From Cymodocea nodosa (Eukaryota > Streptophyta > Magnoliopsida > Alismatales > Cymodoceaceae), in NCBI GenBank assembly GCA_036874045.1, contig CM072340.1:2743001-2807000 (forward strand): DNA of 64,000 nucleotides. The letters are read 5' to 3'. The translations under genes and the position numbers were made by a program. The notes beneath the pieces were generated by a model. The model searched no databases. It was not told the origin of the DNA and worked only from the letters and a program-made list of their open reading frames with translations. Shown in pieces: positions 50,505 to 61,408 of the stretch; the first letter of the stretch is position 1; every line of letters begins with the position of its first letter.

Positions 50505-53500
50505 TCCTAAAAGATTACAACAAACAATTCCTGAAAAACAAGAAAAAATCAAAGAAATTTTTGAAAAAGTATAAGTTAACATTCCTTTGTTAGATCTATT
50601 GCAGAATATGCCACCTTGTGCTAAACTTCTGAAGGATTGGTGTACTAAGAAAAAGGAGCGAAAAGTTCTTAGAAAGGTCTTTTTAGCTAAGCAAAGTAGT
50701 TCCCTATTTCTGCCACAAATTCCTAAAAAGTTATCTGATCTTGGAATCCCTGTTATATCATGCACCATAGGAAATACCATTCTAGAAAGAATCTTAATAG
50801 ACTTAGGTGCAGGTATAAATGTTATGCCAAGTGATATATTTGCATCCTTAGGATTAGAAGGCTTAACTCCTACTAGTACAGTTATTCAATTAGCTAATAA
50901 AAGTATAAGATATCCTAGAGGAAAAATAGAGGATGTCTTAATTAAAATCAAGAATTTTATATATCCTATTGATATTGTAATTTTGGATTCCCAACAAATT
51001 AAGCATAAAAATAGTGATACATCTTTAATTTTAGGAAGGCCATTTTTAGCAACATCAGGGGTTGTTATAAATTGTAAAACTGGAGTAATGAAGTTAGCAT
51101 ATGGTAATGAGGATACTCAATTAAATATTTTCAAACCAGAAAGGTTTGAGGAGTTAGAAATGTCCTTACATACCATAGACTTTTTAGAGGATGAAGGAGA
51201 TATGTTAGATGATGTGATTCAAGAAGAATTCAATGGTCAAATCAATTCTGAAACTTTAGAAGAAAGTGAAAGCATAAATATAGAAGGAGATCGGGAAGAA
51301 ATTAATTTAAAAAATGATGATGTTTAATTAGGAGCTCTAGCTTCTAATGGGCAGCATTTAGAGTTAAAACTTTTACCTCCTGAATTAACCTATATATTTC
51401 TGGAAGATAAACGGACTTGTCCAATTATTATTGCTTCAGATTTGAAAAAGGATCAAATAGCCTAATCCATGTAGTTCCTAAGAAATCAGGATTAACTGTT
51501 ATTAGGAATGAAAGTCAAGACTTGATAACTACTAGAATTCAATCAGGTTGGAGAGTATGTATAGACTATTGAAAGCTGAATGCTGTGACTAGGAAAGATC
51601 ATTTTCCCTTACCTTTTATAGTTCAAATGCTGGAAAGATTAGTAGGGCAAAAATATTTTTGTTTCCTAGATGGGTATTCAGGGTATAATCAAATTCCAAT
51701 AGCTTTAGAAGATCAAGAGAAAACAACTTTCACCTGTCCTAATGGAACTTATGCTTTTAAAAGAATGCCATTCGGATTATGCAATGCGCTAGCTACCTTT
51801 CAAAGGTGTGTGCAGGGCATATTTACTAGAATGATTGAAGAATTTTTAGAAATATTTATGGATGATTTTATTGTATATGGTAACTCATATGAAGTGTGTT
51901 TAAGCAATTTAGACCAAATATTAAAACGCTGTGTGGAAAAAAATCTGGTTTTAAATTGGGAAAAATGTCACTTCATGGTTAAACAAGGAATAGTCTTAGG
52001 GCATGTTGTTTCTAAAAAAGGGTTGGAAGTAGATAAAGCTAAAATAGAAGTAATTTCTAATCTACCAGAACCTAAATCAGTAAAAGATATTAGATCATTT
52101 CTAGGACATGCTGGTTTTTATAGAAGATTTATTAAAGACTTTAGCAAGATAGCTAGACCTTTAACTAGTCTATTAAAAGATGTTCCATTTAACTTTGATA
52201 AAAATTGCAAGGAATCATTTTTCAGATTTAAGACTAGCTTAATTTCAACTCCTATAATTCAAGCACCTAATTGGAACCATCCATTTGAATTAATGTGCGA
52301 TGCTTCTGATTTTTGCTGTAGGAGTAGTGTTAGGACAGAAGATAGAAAAATCTCCTAGAGTGATTCATTATGCAAGCAAAACCTTAAAATGATGCTCAAG
52401 TTAATTACACAACTACTGAAAAAGAATTATTAGCTGTTGTGTTTGCTTTAGAAAAGTTTTAGATCATATCTGATTGGAGCTAAAGTAATAGTATACACGG
52501 ATCATTCAACTCTAAAACATCTAATAAAGAAAAAAGAAACTAAACCTAGATTGATCCGATGAATATTATTATTGCAAGAATTTGATTTAGAAATTAAAGA
52601 TAAAAAATGTTGTGAGAATGTAGTAGCAGATCATTTATCAAGATTACAAATAGAAAAATCAAATATTGAAATTAAGGATAATTTTCCTGATGAATAATTA
52701 ATGACCATCAACACAATGCCTTGGTATGTAGACATAGTTAATTACTTAGTTACTGGTTTAACACCTAAGGATTGGAATAGACAGGATAAGAAATTATTTT
52801 TCTCAAGAGTAAAAATATTACTATTGGGAATAACCCTTACTTATTTAAGAAATGTCCTGATCTGGTTTTAAGGAGGTGTGTTCCAGAAACTGAATATTCG
52901 AGCATATTGTCTTTCTATCATGACCAACCTTGTGGAGGACATTTTGGTTTAGGGAAAACTACTGCAAAAATTCTACAATGTGGGTTTTATTGGCCAACAC
53001 TATTCAAAGATGCTCATAAATATTGCTTAAGTTGTTTAAGATGTCAACAAATAGGAAGAATATCAAAGAGGAATATGATGCCTCTTAATCCTATTGTTGA
53101 GGTTGAAATCTTTGATGTGTGGGGAATAGATTTTATGGGTCCATTTCCTATGTCTAATCAATTTAATTACATATTGTTGGGGGTGGATTATGTATCTAAA
53201 TGGATAGAAGCTATTCCTACAAAAACTAATGATAACAAAGTGGTAATACAATTTATAAGAACAAATATATTTGCTAGATTTGGAATACCTAAAGCTATTA
53301 TTAGTGATAAAGGAACTCATTTCTATAATAGAAGTTTTGAAGCCTTAATGAAGAAATATGGAGTAAACCACAAAATTGCAACATCATATCATCTGCAAAC
53401 AAGTGATCAAGTAGAAAGTGCAAACAAAGAAATTAAATTAATCTTGGAAAAAGTAGTAAATCCTACTAGAACAGATTGGGCTAATAGATTGATAGATGCA

Positions 53501-54025
53501 CTTTGGGCTTATAGAACTACTTATAAAACGAGCTTAGGTATGTCACCTTTTAGGCTAGTATATGGAAAAAGTTGTTATTTACCTGCTGAAATATAACATA
53601 AAGCTTATTGGGCATTAAAAACTCTGAACACTAATTTAAATCAAGCTGCTGAAAATAGGAAAATGCAACTAATTGTATTAGAAGAATTTAGAAATGAAGC
53701 TTATTCGAAGACTGTAAGAGAAAAAGAGAAAATTAAATTCTAGCATGATAGAAAAATTATTCCTAAAAGCTTTGAAATAGGGCAAGAAGTATATCTTTAT
53801 CTAGCTAGACTCCATAACCATCCAGGAAAATTAAGATCTAGATGGGCAGGACCTTACATAGTTCGAAATGTTTATCCTTATGGAGCTATTGAAATTGAAA
53901 ATCCTAAAAATCAGAATATATTTAAAGTAAATGGACAAAGACTTAAATCTATTCTGAAAACACTAAAAAGCTCCTTTGGAATTATAGAAGAAGTCAGAGT
54001 AGAGGACTACTCAAGCTTTACTTAG
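50505..54025 (+). pseudogene. gypsy pol: protease, RT, RNase H, integrase
   Basis: Protease (50,587-51,327): PVISCTIGN then DLGAGINVMPSDIFASLG and LILGRPFLATSG, the Athila/Tat pattern. RT (about 51,450-52,300): KDHFPLPFIVQMLERL, CFLDGYSGYNQIPI, MPFGLCNALATFQR and the active site EIFMDDFIVYG. RNase H (52,310-52,680): [11 protein letters not shown] and DHLSRLQ, spread over three frames. Integrase: zinc-binding YHDQPCGGHFG ... CLSCLRCQ, then core blocks GIDFMGPFP, ISDKGTHF and ESANKEIK (DDE complete), and a C-terminal part to the stop at 54,023. Breaks: Arg CGA to TGA near 51,571, frameshifts near 52,313, 52,388 and 52,460, and stops at 53,594-53,596 and about 53,742. Confidence 0.93.
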
Positions 54026-54156
54026 TAAGAAATCAATTTTTATGCTTATATATATATGTTTAAAAAAAAAAAATTTAAAAATATATATAAAACATAAAAA
54101 TAGTTGCAGTTCAACCGACTGGATCCATCGGTATGACTGGAACATTAAAAAAAAGT

Positions 54157-54416
54157 TGTATATTAATTTTCAAAAAAAAATATTGGTTTTACCGAAACAT
54201 AATATCGGTCCAACCGAAAGAAAAATAAAAAAATAAAAAATATTTCGGTCTGATCGAAGCATAGTATCAGTTAAATTGGTAAAAAAAAATTGTATATTAA
54301 TTTTCAGAAAAAAATATTGGTTTTACCGAAACATAGTATCGGTTCAACCAAAAGAAAAATAAAAAATATTTAGGTATGACTGAAGCATAGTATCGGTTAA
54401 ACCGGTAAAAAAACAG
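54157..54416 (+). repeat. 134-bp tandem duplication
   Basis: Two units starting TGTATATTAATTTTC at 54,157 and 54,291. Each contains two GTATCGGTTNAACC-like elements and TTGGTTTTACCGAAACATA. Confidence 0.85.
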
Positions 54417-54470
54417 AAAAACTATTCTCTGTAATATTTTTATTATTATATTTGCTTGTACGGGGAGTCC

Positions 54471-54560
54471 ATTGAGTTACGCTTAACTCAACGAGCATAC
54501 TTCGTTAAGTCTTGAGTTAGTCAACGAGCTTATTCCGTTGAGTTAACTGTAACTCAACAG
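54471..54560 (+). repeat. hairpin cluster in pol-gag spacer, first
   Basis: Stem ATTGAGTTA / TAACTCAAC with loop CGCT (54,471-54,492), a worn middle repeat, and CGTTGAGTTA / TAACTCAAC with loop ACTG (54,536-54,558). Same consensus as the LTR cluster. Confidence 0.88.
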
Positions 54561-55085
54561 AGTACTGTAGCTAAGACCTAAAATTAGAAAAACTCCAGAA
54601 GGAAGTAGATGAATTTAGGCATAGAGATTAAATTGTATTGTTCGTCTACTTGTGTAAAATTGTATGAAATTGTATGGTGTACTTGTAATGTAATTGATTC
54701 ATATTAATGAATATAATTTTTCAGATGCAATTTTCATACGTATTTGGATGTGAAATGAATGGAATTTATTGAATATTATGTAATTTGTGGAACTTTATGA
54801 ATATGTAACAGATTTACAATTTGCTGAATGATAGGATAACTAAAAAATTTTTGCATGTTATAAGGTAAAATGTAAATTTTGCATAACGTAAAATGATCTG
54901 CAAGTTAAATCTTTATATAATGTTCAGATTTAAATATATTTTAATCAAAATGAGGCATTAATGACATAGATTTAACTTTATTACAATTAGCAGAATGAAA
55001 AACAAAGAAAAAAAAAAAAACAGAATAGAAAACTTACGAGAGTGAAACTTAGATGTTGCCAAGTGTTAACTCAACGAAGTAAGTC

Positions 55086-55226
55086 CGTTGAGTTAACAAT
55101 AACTCCACGAGGTCCGTAATATAATATAAGGTCACTCCGTTGAGTTATTTGTAACTCAACGAAGTCAGTCCGTGGAGTTAGCAACAGTAACCTACTGTGT
55201 TCTGTTGAGTAATCTGTAACTCAATG
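55086..55226 (+). repeat. hairpin cluster in pol-gag spacer, second
   Basis: Three stems: CGTTGAGTTA / TAACTCCACG (55,086-55,109), a perfect CGTTGAGTTA / TAACTCAACG with loop TTTG (55,138-55,161), and TGTTGAGTAA / TAACTCAATG-type (55,203-55,226). They sit just upstream of the gag-like region. Confidence 0.88.
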
Positions 55227-55305
55227 AGGTTAGTTTGTGGATTAAGCAGAACAGTTATTTTTTTAACCACAAACGAAACTTCGTCGGTTTAGCGGTTACC
55301 AAAAT

Positions 55306-56812
55306 TTGAAATTAGTAGTGGTACACGTACCCATAAAAATAGGAACCATGATGCACGTTGCAAGCCACGTTCTTGCAATGAGATTTATTCACTTTATGGA
55401 TGTGCAGTATATATATGAAACAAAATGTTATTTACGAGTTACTAGCATTTTTAAAAGAAAGGAGAAAGCGTTGGAGGAACTGGAAGGAGAAGCAGCTGAT
55501 TCAACCTTCATCCGACAACAAATTTTTATAGAATGGAAAGCTTCAGACTGGTATGTAATTAATCTTCTGCTATTTATTTATGAGCACATGGACTCGTTCT
55601 CTAAGCACTAAATGATTAGTAAGAACACCTACCTAGGAATTTTTATTGCAGAGGAGTACTGAAAAATTTTCTGAACTAAACTTTAACGAAATTCTTTGGG
55701 GTGTAGCTGACCTTTCTTTAAAAGAGAACGTAGAGATGATTGCTCTAGTAGAAAAACCATTAGGAGAGATTCTGTATCCTGAATTAATTGATGAACCTTC
55801 ATGTATTCGATTGCCAAATTTTGAGGGAGATAGGTTTGAACTGAAATCTAATTATATTAGTTAATTGCCACATTTTCATGGATTAGAAAGAGAGGATGCC
55901 TATTTCTTCCTTAAAGAATTTAACGAAGTTTGTCAAATGATGAGAATGCCGAACATGAGTATAGATGCTATTAAACTTAGATATATCCCTTTTGCTTTAA
56001 AAGATACAGCTAAGAGATGGTTATATACTCTGTCGCCTGATTCAATTTCTACATGGACTGAATTTTGCTATATTTTTTTGGAAAAATACTATCCAACACA
56101 TCAAACGATTAAAAAGAAGAAAGAAATATTAATGTGTAGCCAAAAATAGGGTGAATCATTTTGGAAATATTTTGAAAGATTTAAAGATTTACTGACTCAA
56201 TGTCCACATCATGCAATGAGTAAAGCACAATTAATAGGCATAATTTATGAAGGCATAGATGTTTCAATGAAATCTTTATTAGAATCTACTTGTCAAAATG
56301 GATTTTTAAAATTATGTAGTAAAGAAGCATGGGCGTATTTAGAAAATTTTGCAAAAAGAACTACACAGTGGGAAAATTCGGCTGAAGCTATTGCAGATAA
56401 AAGATTATTGCCAAGAGGAATGCATGAAATAGATTTCAATACTATGCTTGAGGTGAAATTAAATGAATTAACAAAGAAAATAGAAGAGTTATCATTAAAT
56501 CAAAAGCTAGCAGAAAAGAATACAAACATAAATGACTTAGATATTATTTATGCTAGAAACCAGAGAGAACTTGGGAAATTCTTATAATCCTAATTGGAGA
56601 AATCACCCGAATTTATCTTGGAGAAACAACAATTTCCACACTTAGATAGAAGGAACCAATGGAAGTTAGACCTACTAGAGGATTGCCAATACAAGCTATA
56701 CCTAATCCTGTCAATAGAATGGTTAATGAAATTGATACCTCTTCTAGGAGGGCAGTTGAATGAAGCAGCATATCTGAAGCAACTATCTGTATGTATATAT
56801 GTTTTATTTTAA
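55306..56812 (+). pseudogene. Retrotrans_gag (capsid-type) region located downstream of pol
   Basis: A leading ORF (55,306-55,611) is followed by a possible intron (55,551 to about 55,653) and then the Athila/Tat gag core: LPHFHGLEREDAYFFLKEF, LRYIPFALKDTAKRWLYTL, WKYFERFKDLLTQCPHH, AYLENFAKRTTQWE. The tail has the NPNWRNHPNLSWRNN motif in a shifted frame (56,586-56,640). Stops at 55,862-55,864, 56,147-56,149 and 56,585-56,587 plus a frameshift break it. The zinc knuckle that normally sits between the core and the NPNWRNHPN motif is missing here; the only knuckle of the element is upstream of pol. It was either moved here or came from a second element. Confidence 0.85.
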
Positions 56813-56942
56813 GTTAATAGTATCGTAGAGTTAATTTTTAACTCAACGAACTTAGTCTGTTGAGTTATGCCTTAACTCCACGAGGGTGTGCAGTAGTTAT
56901 GTTAATTTTTGTCTCTACTAAATTTTTGTTTTTATTTTACAG
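56789..56942 (+). other. possible intron linking gag and F-box
   Basis: Donor ATCT|GTATGT and acceptor TTTATTTTACAG|AATCG, both phase 0. Removing it joins the frame 56,594-56,788 to the F-box frame. A hairpin pair (56,824-56,882) lies inside it. Prediction only. Confidence 0.45.
56824..56882 (+). repeat. hairpin pair between gag and F-box
   Basis: CGTAGAGTTA / TAACTCAACG with loop ATTTT (56,824-56,848) and CTGTTGAGTTA / TAACTCCACGAG-type (56,857-56,882). Confidence 0.85.
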
Positions 56943-56951
56943 AATCGACAA

Positions 56952-58091
56952 ATGGAATTAATGCAATTACCGTTGGATGCACTAAGGGAAATACTAAGTA
57001 ACATGTCAGCTAAAGATCTGTGCAAGCTGTGTTGTGTATCAAAGGAAATTAAATACTGTATTGAAGAAAAATATTTTCAGGGACTACAAGCTGCAAAAAT
57101 GACTAAGATTAGAGATGGATTCATATGGAGGTCATTTAATCGTAGTTTAAATACCCATAAATATCTGGCTATGTAAGAAACTACTGGAATTCCACCCAAT
57201 GCATTAGAAGGAATGAGTCATATTATGGGGATAGATGAAGGATTAATCATAAACAAGACGAGACCAAAGCATGCAAGTTTATCATTACCTGATATTTTGA
57301 TAAGAAATCCTATAATAGGAGAAGAATGGAATATATGAAGACCTAATAGATTTGAAGCACCAACTGTAAATTGTGGGTCAACTTTAATATTTTTTGATAA
57401 AAATTCTACAATTTCTGAAAAATTATATTATTGGAGACCTATAGGAAATTGGGGTGAAGATTTATGCTTAAGTATGTATAATTTTCTGAACAGATCTTGG
57501 AATGAAAACATTATAATATATCTAGGACAGAAATCATTAATTAACCAAACACATGTCATACTTAATAGATATATCTATTTAGTCACGGAGATATCATTAG
57601 CATATGGATCTGATTTATACATAGTGAGCATAGACAGTTATGATGATTATATAGAAATTTTACCTGTATCGAGTGAAATAGCTAAACCACCATCTGTAGA
57701 ATTTAATGAAATTCAAATAGGAATGTGGTATAATGAAGAAGATGATCCTACTTTATGTCTGATAAGATGGTGGGATGAATTGATGAAATTTCAAATATGG
57801 ATTGTGGAAGACATGAATGAATGGAAGTGGGAAGAGGAGTATATTGAAATAGAGGTAGAAATAGAAACTGCTACATTACCTTGGAACCAAAAAGGATCCC
57901 TTTCTGCATTACATATCATTAATGGTAATACACTCGTATTTGGAATTTATAATATATTGCATGTTTACAAATTAAAAAGGAACAAGAACTGCATTAAAAC
58001 AGAATTAATAGTAAGAAGAACTATGCCTAAAAAGTTTGTTTGGACTGATACATTTATTCCATTTGTTTCTACTTTTCAATCATGTTCTTAA
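56952..58091 (+). pseudogene. F-box protein gene carried by the gypsy element
   Basis: One frame of 380 codons with only two stops (TAA 57,174-57,176; TGA 57,336-57,338) and no frameshift, better kept than pol. Residues 1-45 form an F-box: MQLPLDALREILSNMSAKDL, then CKLCCVSKEIKYCI. In cellular F-box proteins this part binds SKP1 in an SCF ubiquitin ligase. The C-terminal two thirds have repeated Trp- and Leu/Ile-rich beta-strand segments (ILPVSSEI, GMWYNEEDDPTLCLIRWWDE, FQIWIVEDMNEWKWEEEY, LHIINGNTLVFGIYN), resembling the F-box-associated/propeller region of plant FBA proteins. Position is that of env, after gag and before the PPT. Probably captured from the host; the same 3' end in gypsy copy A shows it spread with the family. 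Confidence 0.82.
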
Positions 58092-59188
58092 GCTGTGATT
58101 TTGTGTGTTTAACGTGTGTATTCTGCATTTATTTTTAGAAAAAAAAAAGGAATTTTGAAGTTTTTGATGTTCATTTTATAAAAAAAAAAACAAACAAAAC
58201 AAAATATCAATCTAGTTTGTTGGTATCTATTCTGGGAAACCAATTGGCTTGCTTGTGAGCCACCAAAGGCATAGGAGCCTAGGTTCCACACAAGACACTG
58301 ATTTATTAATATCTGTTAAATGTTATTTTGTTTTATATTCTGTATTTATTTGGGAATGAAAAGTTTTTCAGAATCAAAAATCGGAATATACAGAAAGAGA
58401 TACAAATGAACCAAGGTATGTAACCAATTACTTATCCTGAATTTTAAATCAAACAAAACTTTATTCATGCTTACTACAATTACTGTACTTATTGTCAAAT
58501 CTTTTACATTGAGGACAATGCAAAATGTAGGTATGGGGGGGAGGTAATTAAAGTAACACCCATGTAAGTTTGTTAATTAAAGGAATTAAAATGGTACTGC
58601 AAAGTTTTGAGGAAATTTAAAATTTTATGAACTTGCTGTAACTTTCCAATAATTGAGACTGTAAAATTTTTATAGTACACAAAAAAAAAGAAAAAAGAAA
58701 AAAACATATACTGTTCTGAAAAGATACAAGTGTTTTGTGAAATACAGATATCTTATGAATCGAGTATATTTTCTGTTATCTAGAATTACTGAAATATGAA
58801 TCTAGAATTGACTTTTGAAGTTGTTTAATGGAAATACAATTCTTTATTCTACTTGTCTTAATCAGATTGAATTGGATTGTACTTTGATTCGTATGTTGTT
58901 GAAATTTCTTCTAGAAAACTTATTGGAAAATTCAGGATTACAGATGATGAAAAGAAGAACAAACGATAATATAATTAACACCTATATGAAGATGATATAC
59001 TTTGTATGTAATTTACATATATTCTAAATATCTTTGCAGGTTGATTACTAAAACATACAGAATATATGTTTATGCTAAACAGAAGAAAAAAAAACAAAAG
59101 GGAAAAGATTAATTCTAGCACTTTTTGAAAGACCAATTAATTAGATCTTAGTTTGCTAAGGGACTAGCAAAATTTAGGTATGGGGAAG
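58092..59188 (+). other. 3' non-coding region with two polypurine tracts
   Basis: A first G-rich tract (AGGTATGGGGGGGAGG, about 58,531-58,546) follows TTGAGGACAATGCAAAATGT, the context usual for Athila PPTs. A second (TTTAGGTATGGGGAAG, 59,173-59,188) abuts the LTR and is the functional PPT. The ~600 bp between them is non-coding. Confidence 0.8.
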
Positions 59189-61341
59189 TGTTTAGAATGA
59201 AAAAGTGCATATTATTAACAGTTAAATGATGGTTAATTGCATAATATTTAGCTTATCATATGAGAATTAAGCCATTATGTTATAATTGCACTGTTATATG
59301 CTTTAATTGAAGAATCTACTTAATTTTGGGGAATTAACGTTAATTTAGTATATTTATGAACTGTCGGTAAGTTGCAAGCTGTGAAATTCTTAAGTATCCG
59401 AATTTTCTGATATTTCAAACAGTTATGTTTAACGTACCGAACAAATTCAGATAGTTATGTTTAATAGACCGAATATGTATCAGATAGTTATGTTTAAATT
59501 GCCGAACAGTTATGTTTAGAGAGAATATTTTATTATTTCCAGATGTATATGTGTCGAAACCAGAATGAATGTCTTAAGTGAATTTTCGGTGAGTTAGCTG
59601 TAACTATCCGAAAATGCATCTGAGCATCGGATAGTTATACTTGTAACTCTCCAAAATGTTATTTTATGTTTAAACTGCTGCTGACACGTGTCGAGATATG
59701 GTAGATTTACTTAAGTTATAACTCGTTAAGTTAGCATAACTGTACGCGTTGAGTTACATGAATATACACTAAGGTAACACGTTATGTTAGCGACTTATTT
59801 CTTTATTGCATGTATTTTATGCACGTGTTGAATTTAAATGCTTTAGAATATCACGTGAGATGCACATGTTTAACTCGTTAAGTTAGTATAACTGCACGCG
59901 TTGAGTTACATGAATATACACTAAGGTAACATTTTAGGTTAGCGGCTTATTTCTTTATTGCATGTATTTTATAGTTACTTTCTAAAATGCCACTGTAGCG
60001 GTTGCAGGAATAGACAGTTGGAAGGAAAAACCACGTTTGCATGTATCACGTAGGAATTCAATCGCGCATGGAGAAGGAAGCATCGCCATTGATCTAAAGG
60101 AAGGAAATCCAACCGATCATTCAAGCAGAAGCAGTTACTACTGAAGAAATATAAAAGAAAAGAAGAAAAAAAGGTGTGATCGATGGACAACCAATGTATA
60201 CAGAGGAGGAGCACCGAGCTTTTTGCAGACAGTATCGATGATTCTCCGAAGTATCACACCAACCATCATTATCACCACCATAATCACCAATCATCAGCGG
60301 TCTATGAGGATACTTGACTGATGTCGAGTCGATTCCAAGCCAAACACAGTGCCTGACAACCACTATGAGGAGTGATCGCGTCGTGGGAAGGGAAGACATT
60401 TTCACCAAGCGTCGACTTATATTTCAAGAGATCGTAAAGCTTTTAGCCTTGGCTTCGGGTTGATGCCTGTATGCTGAAGAGGAGATCATCTTGCAATTCT
60501 GGACTCGCGATTCTATAGGGAGAGGAGACAGAATTGTAAGTGGTTTAATTTTCAGTGGAGTAATCGCGTTGCAAGTAGTGTCGAAAGTATTTACTGTCAA
60601 GTGAGATTACTTTACATTTCACCTTTTACCCATTTCCATGTTCACATCAAAACAAAAATACCAAAAACAATTTATCTTTGTTTGTATGTTGTATTTGAGT
60701 ATTGTATTATTTGTGTTGTATCGTGATTAATGTTATATGTATCAGTTTTATGATTATTTTATGTTAGTTTTAATTTTACAGTTTACTGAAATTGGTTCGT
60801 ACAAAAAACTTAAAGATTTTAATGGTGACTGTTTGAATCATCTGAATGTTAGTATTGCTTAATGATAAATCCAATGTTAACTAGCATTAAAAAGTTTAAT
60901 TGATGTTATTTACAATTTATGGAATCGCCTAATGGTTGGCCGAATTCCTCTGTAAATAGTAGTATTATAAAGAAGAGACAAGCTCGTGGAGTTAACTTAA
61001 GTCCACGAGGATAGTCCGTTGAGTTAGCTATAACTCAATGAACTTAATCCGTTGAGTTAACTCAATGGAGTGCTTATGGAATATAAATTTGAATTGTTCA
61101 CAATCAAGCATTTCTTAAATTCGTCAGCAATTCCCTATGGGATCGACCTGTACTTGCACACTGATACAATAGACACTATGCACTTGCAGTTAAAGTACAA
61201 ATTGGAATTAATATCTAAATTGTATTAAAGGTTGTTTGTTTACTTCTAAAAGAAAGAATAGGCATAAAGATAAATTAACTAAGTAAAAATAGAAGTAACA
61301 AATCCAAGTTTTTCTAGTGTAGTGCTGGGAAAACCCAAACA
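59189..61341 (+). repeat. 3' LTR of gypsy copy B
   Basis: 2,153 bp, colinear with 47,319-49,473. The hairpin cluster (60,983-61,070) is intact except for the third hairpin, which has lost its loop and reads as a continuous palindrome CCGTTGAGTTAACTCAATGG. Confidence 0.95.
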
Positions 61342-61346
61342 AACAT

Positions 61347-61408
61347 CAACTAATACAGAAAAAGTTTACTGATATAAATACTGTCCATAATAGATCTAAA
61401 ATTATGCT
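61347..61408 (+). repeat. copia LTR fragment, right part
   Basis: Continuation of the fragment at 47,229-47,318 (CAACTAATACAGAAAAAG onward), cut off where the next copia LTR starts at 61,409. The younger copia therefore seems to have inserted into an older LTR of its own family, about 150 bp from its start. Confidence 0.8.

Larger units (their letters stand above)
54026..55305 (+). other. spacer between integrase and downstream gag
   Basis: Non-coding. It contains a 134-bp tandem repeat (54,157-54,416) and two hairpin clusters (54,471-54,560; 55,086-55,226). Otherwise AT-rich. Confidence 0.7.
47319..61341 (+). mobile_element. Athila/Tat-like gypsy element, copy B, 14 kb, with downstream gag and F-box gene
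   Basis: Two colinear LTRs (2,155 and 2,153 bp) both begin TGTTTAGAATG and end AACA. AACAT occurs directly before the first (47,314-47,318) and after the second (61,342-61,346), so this is one insertion. The order is LTR, tRNA-Asp PBS, gag C-terminal part with zinc knuckle, protease, RT, RNase H, integrase, hairpin-rich spacer, capsid-type gag, possible intron, F-box gene, PPT, LTR. The gag position and the F-box are unlike standard Athila or Tat elements. Pol has stops and frameshifts, so movement would need helper proteins. Confidence 0.92.

Noticed and set aside
47319-61341. Two separate elements head to tail instead of one
   Set aside because: No internal LTR, PBS or target duplication is seen between integrase and the downstream gag, and the outer LTRs share one AACAT duplication. 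An ancient fusion before the last transposition remains possible.
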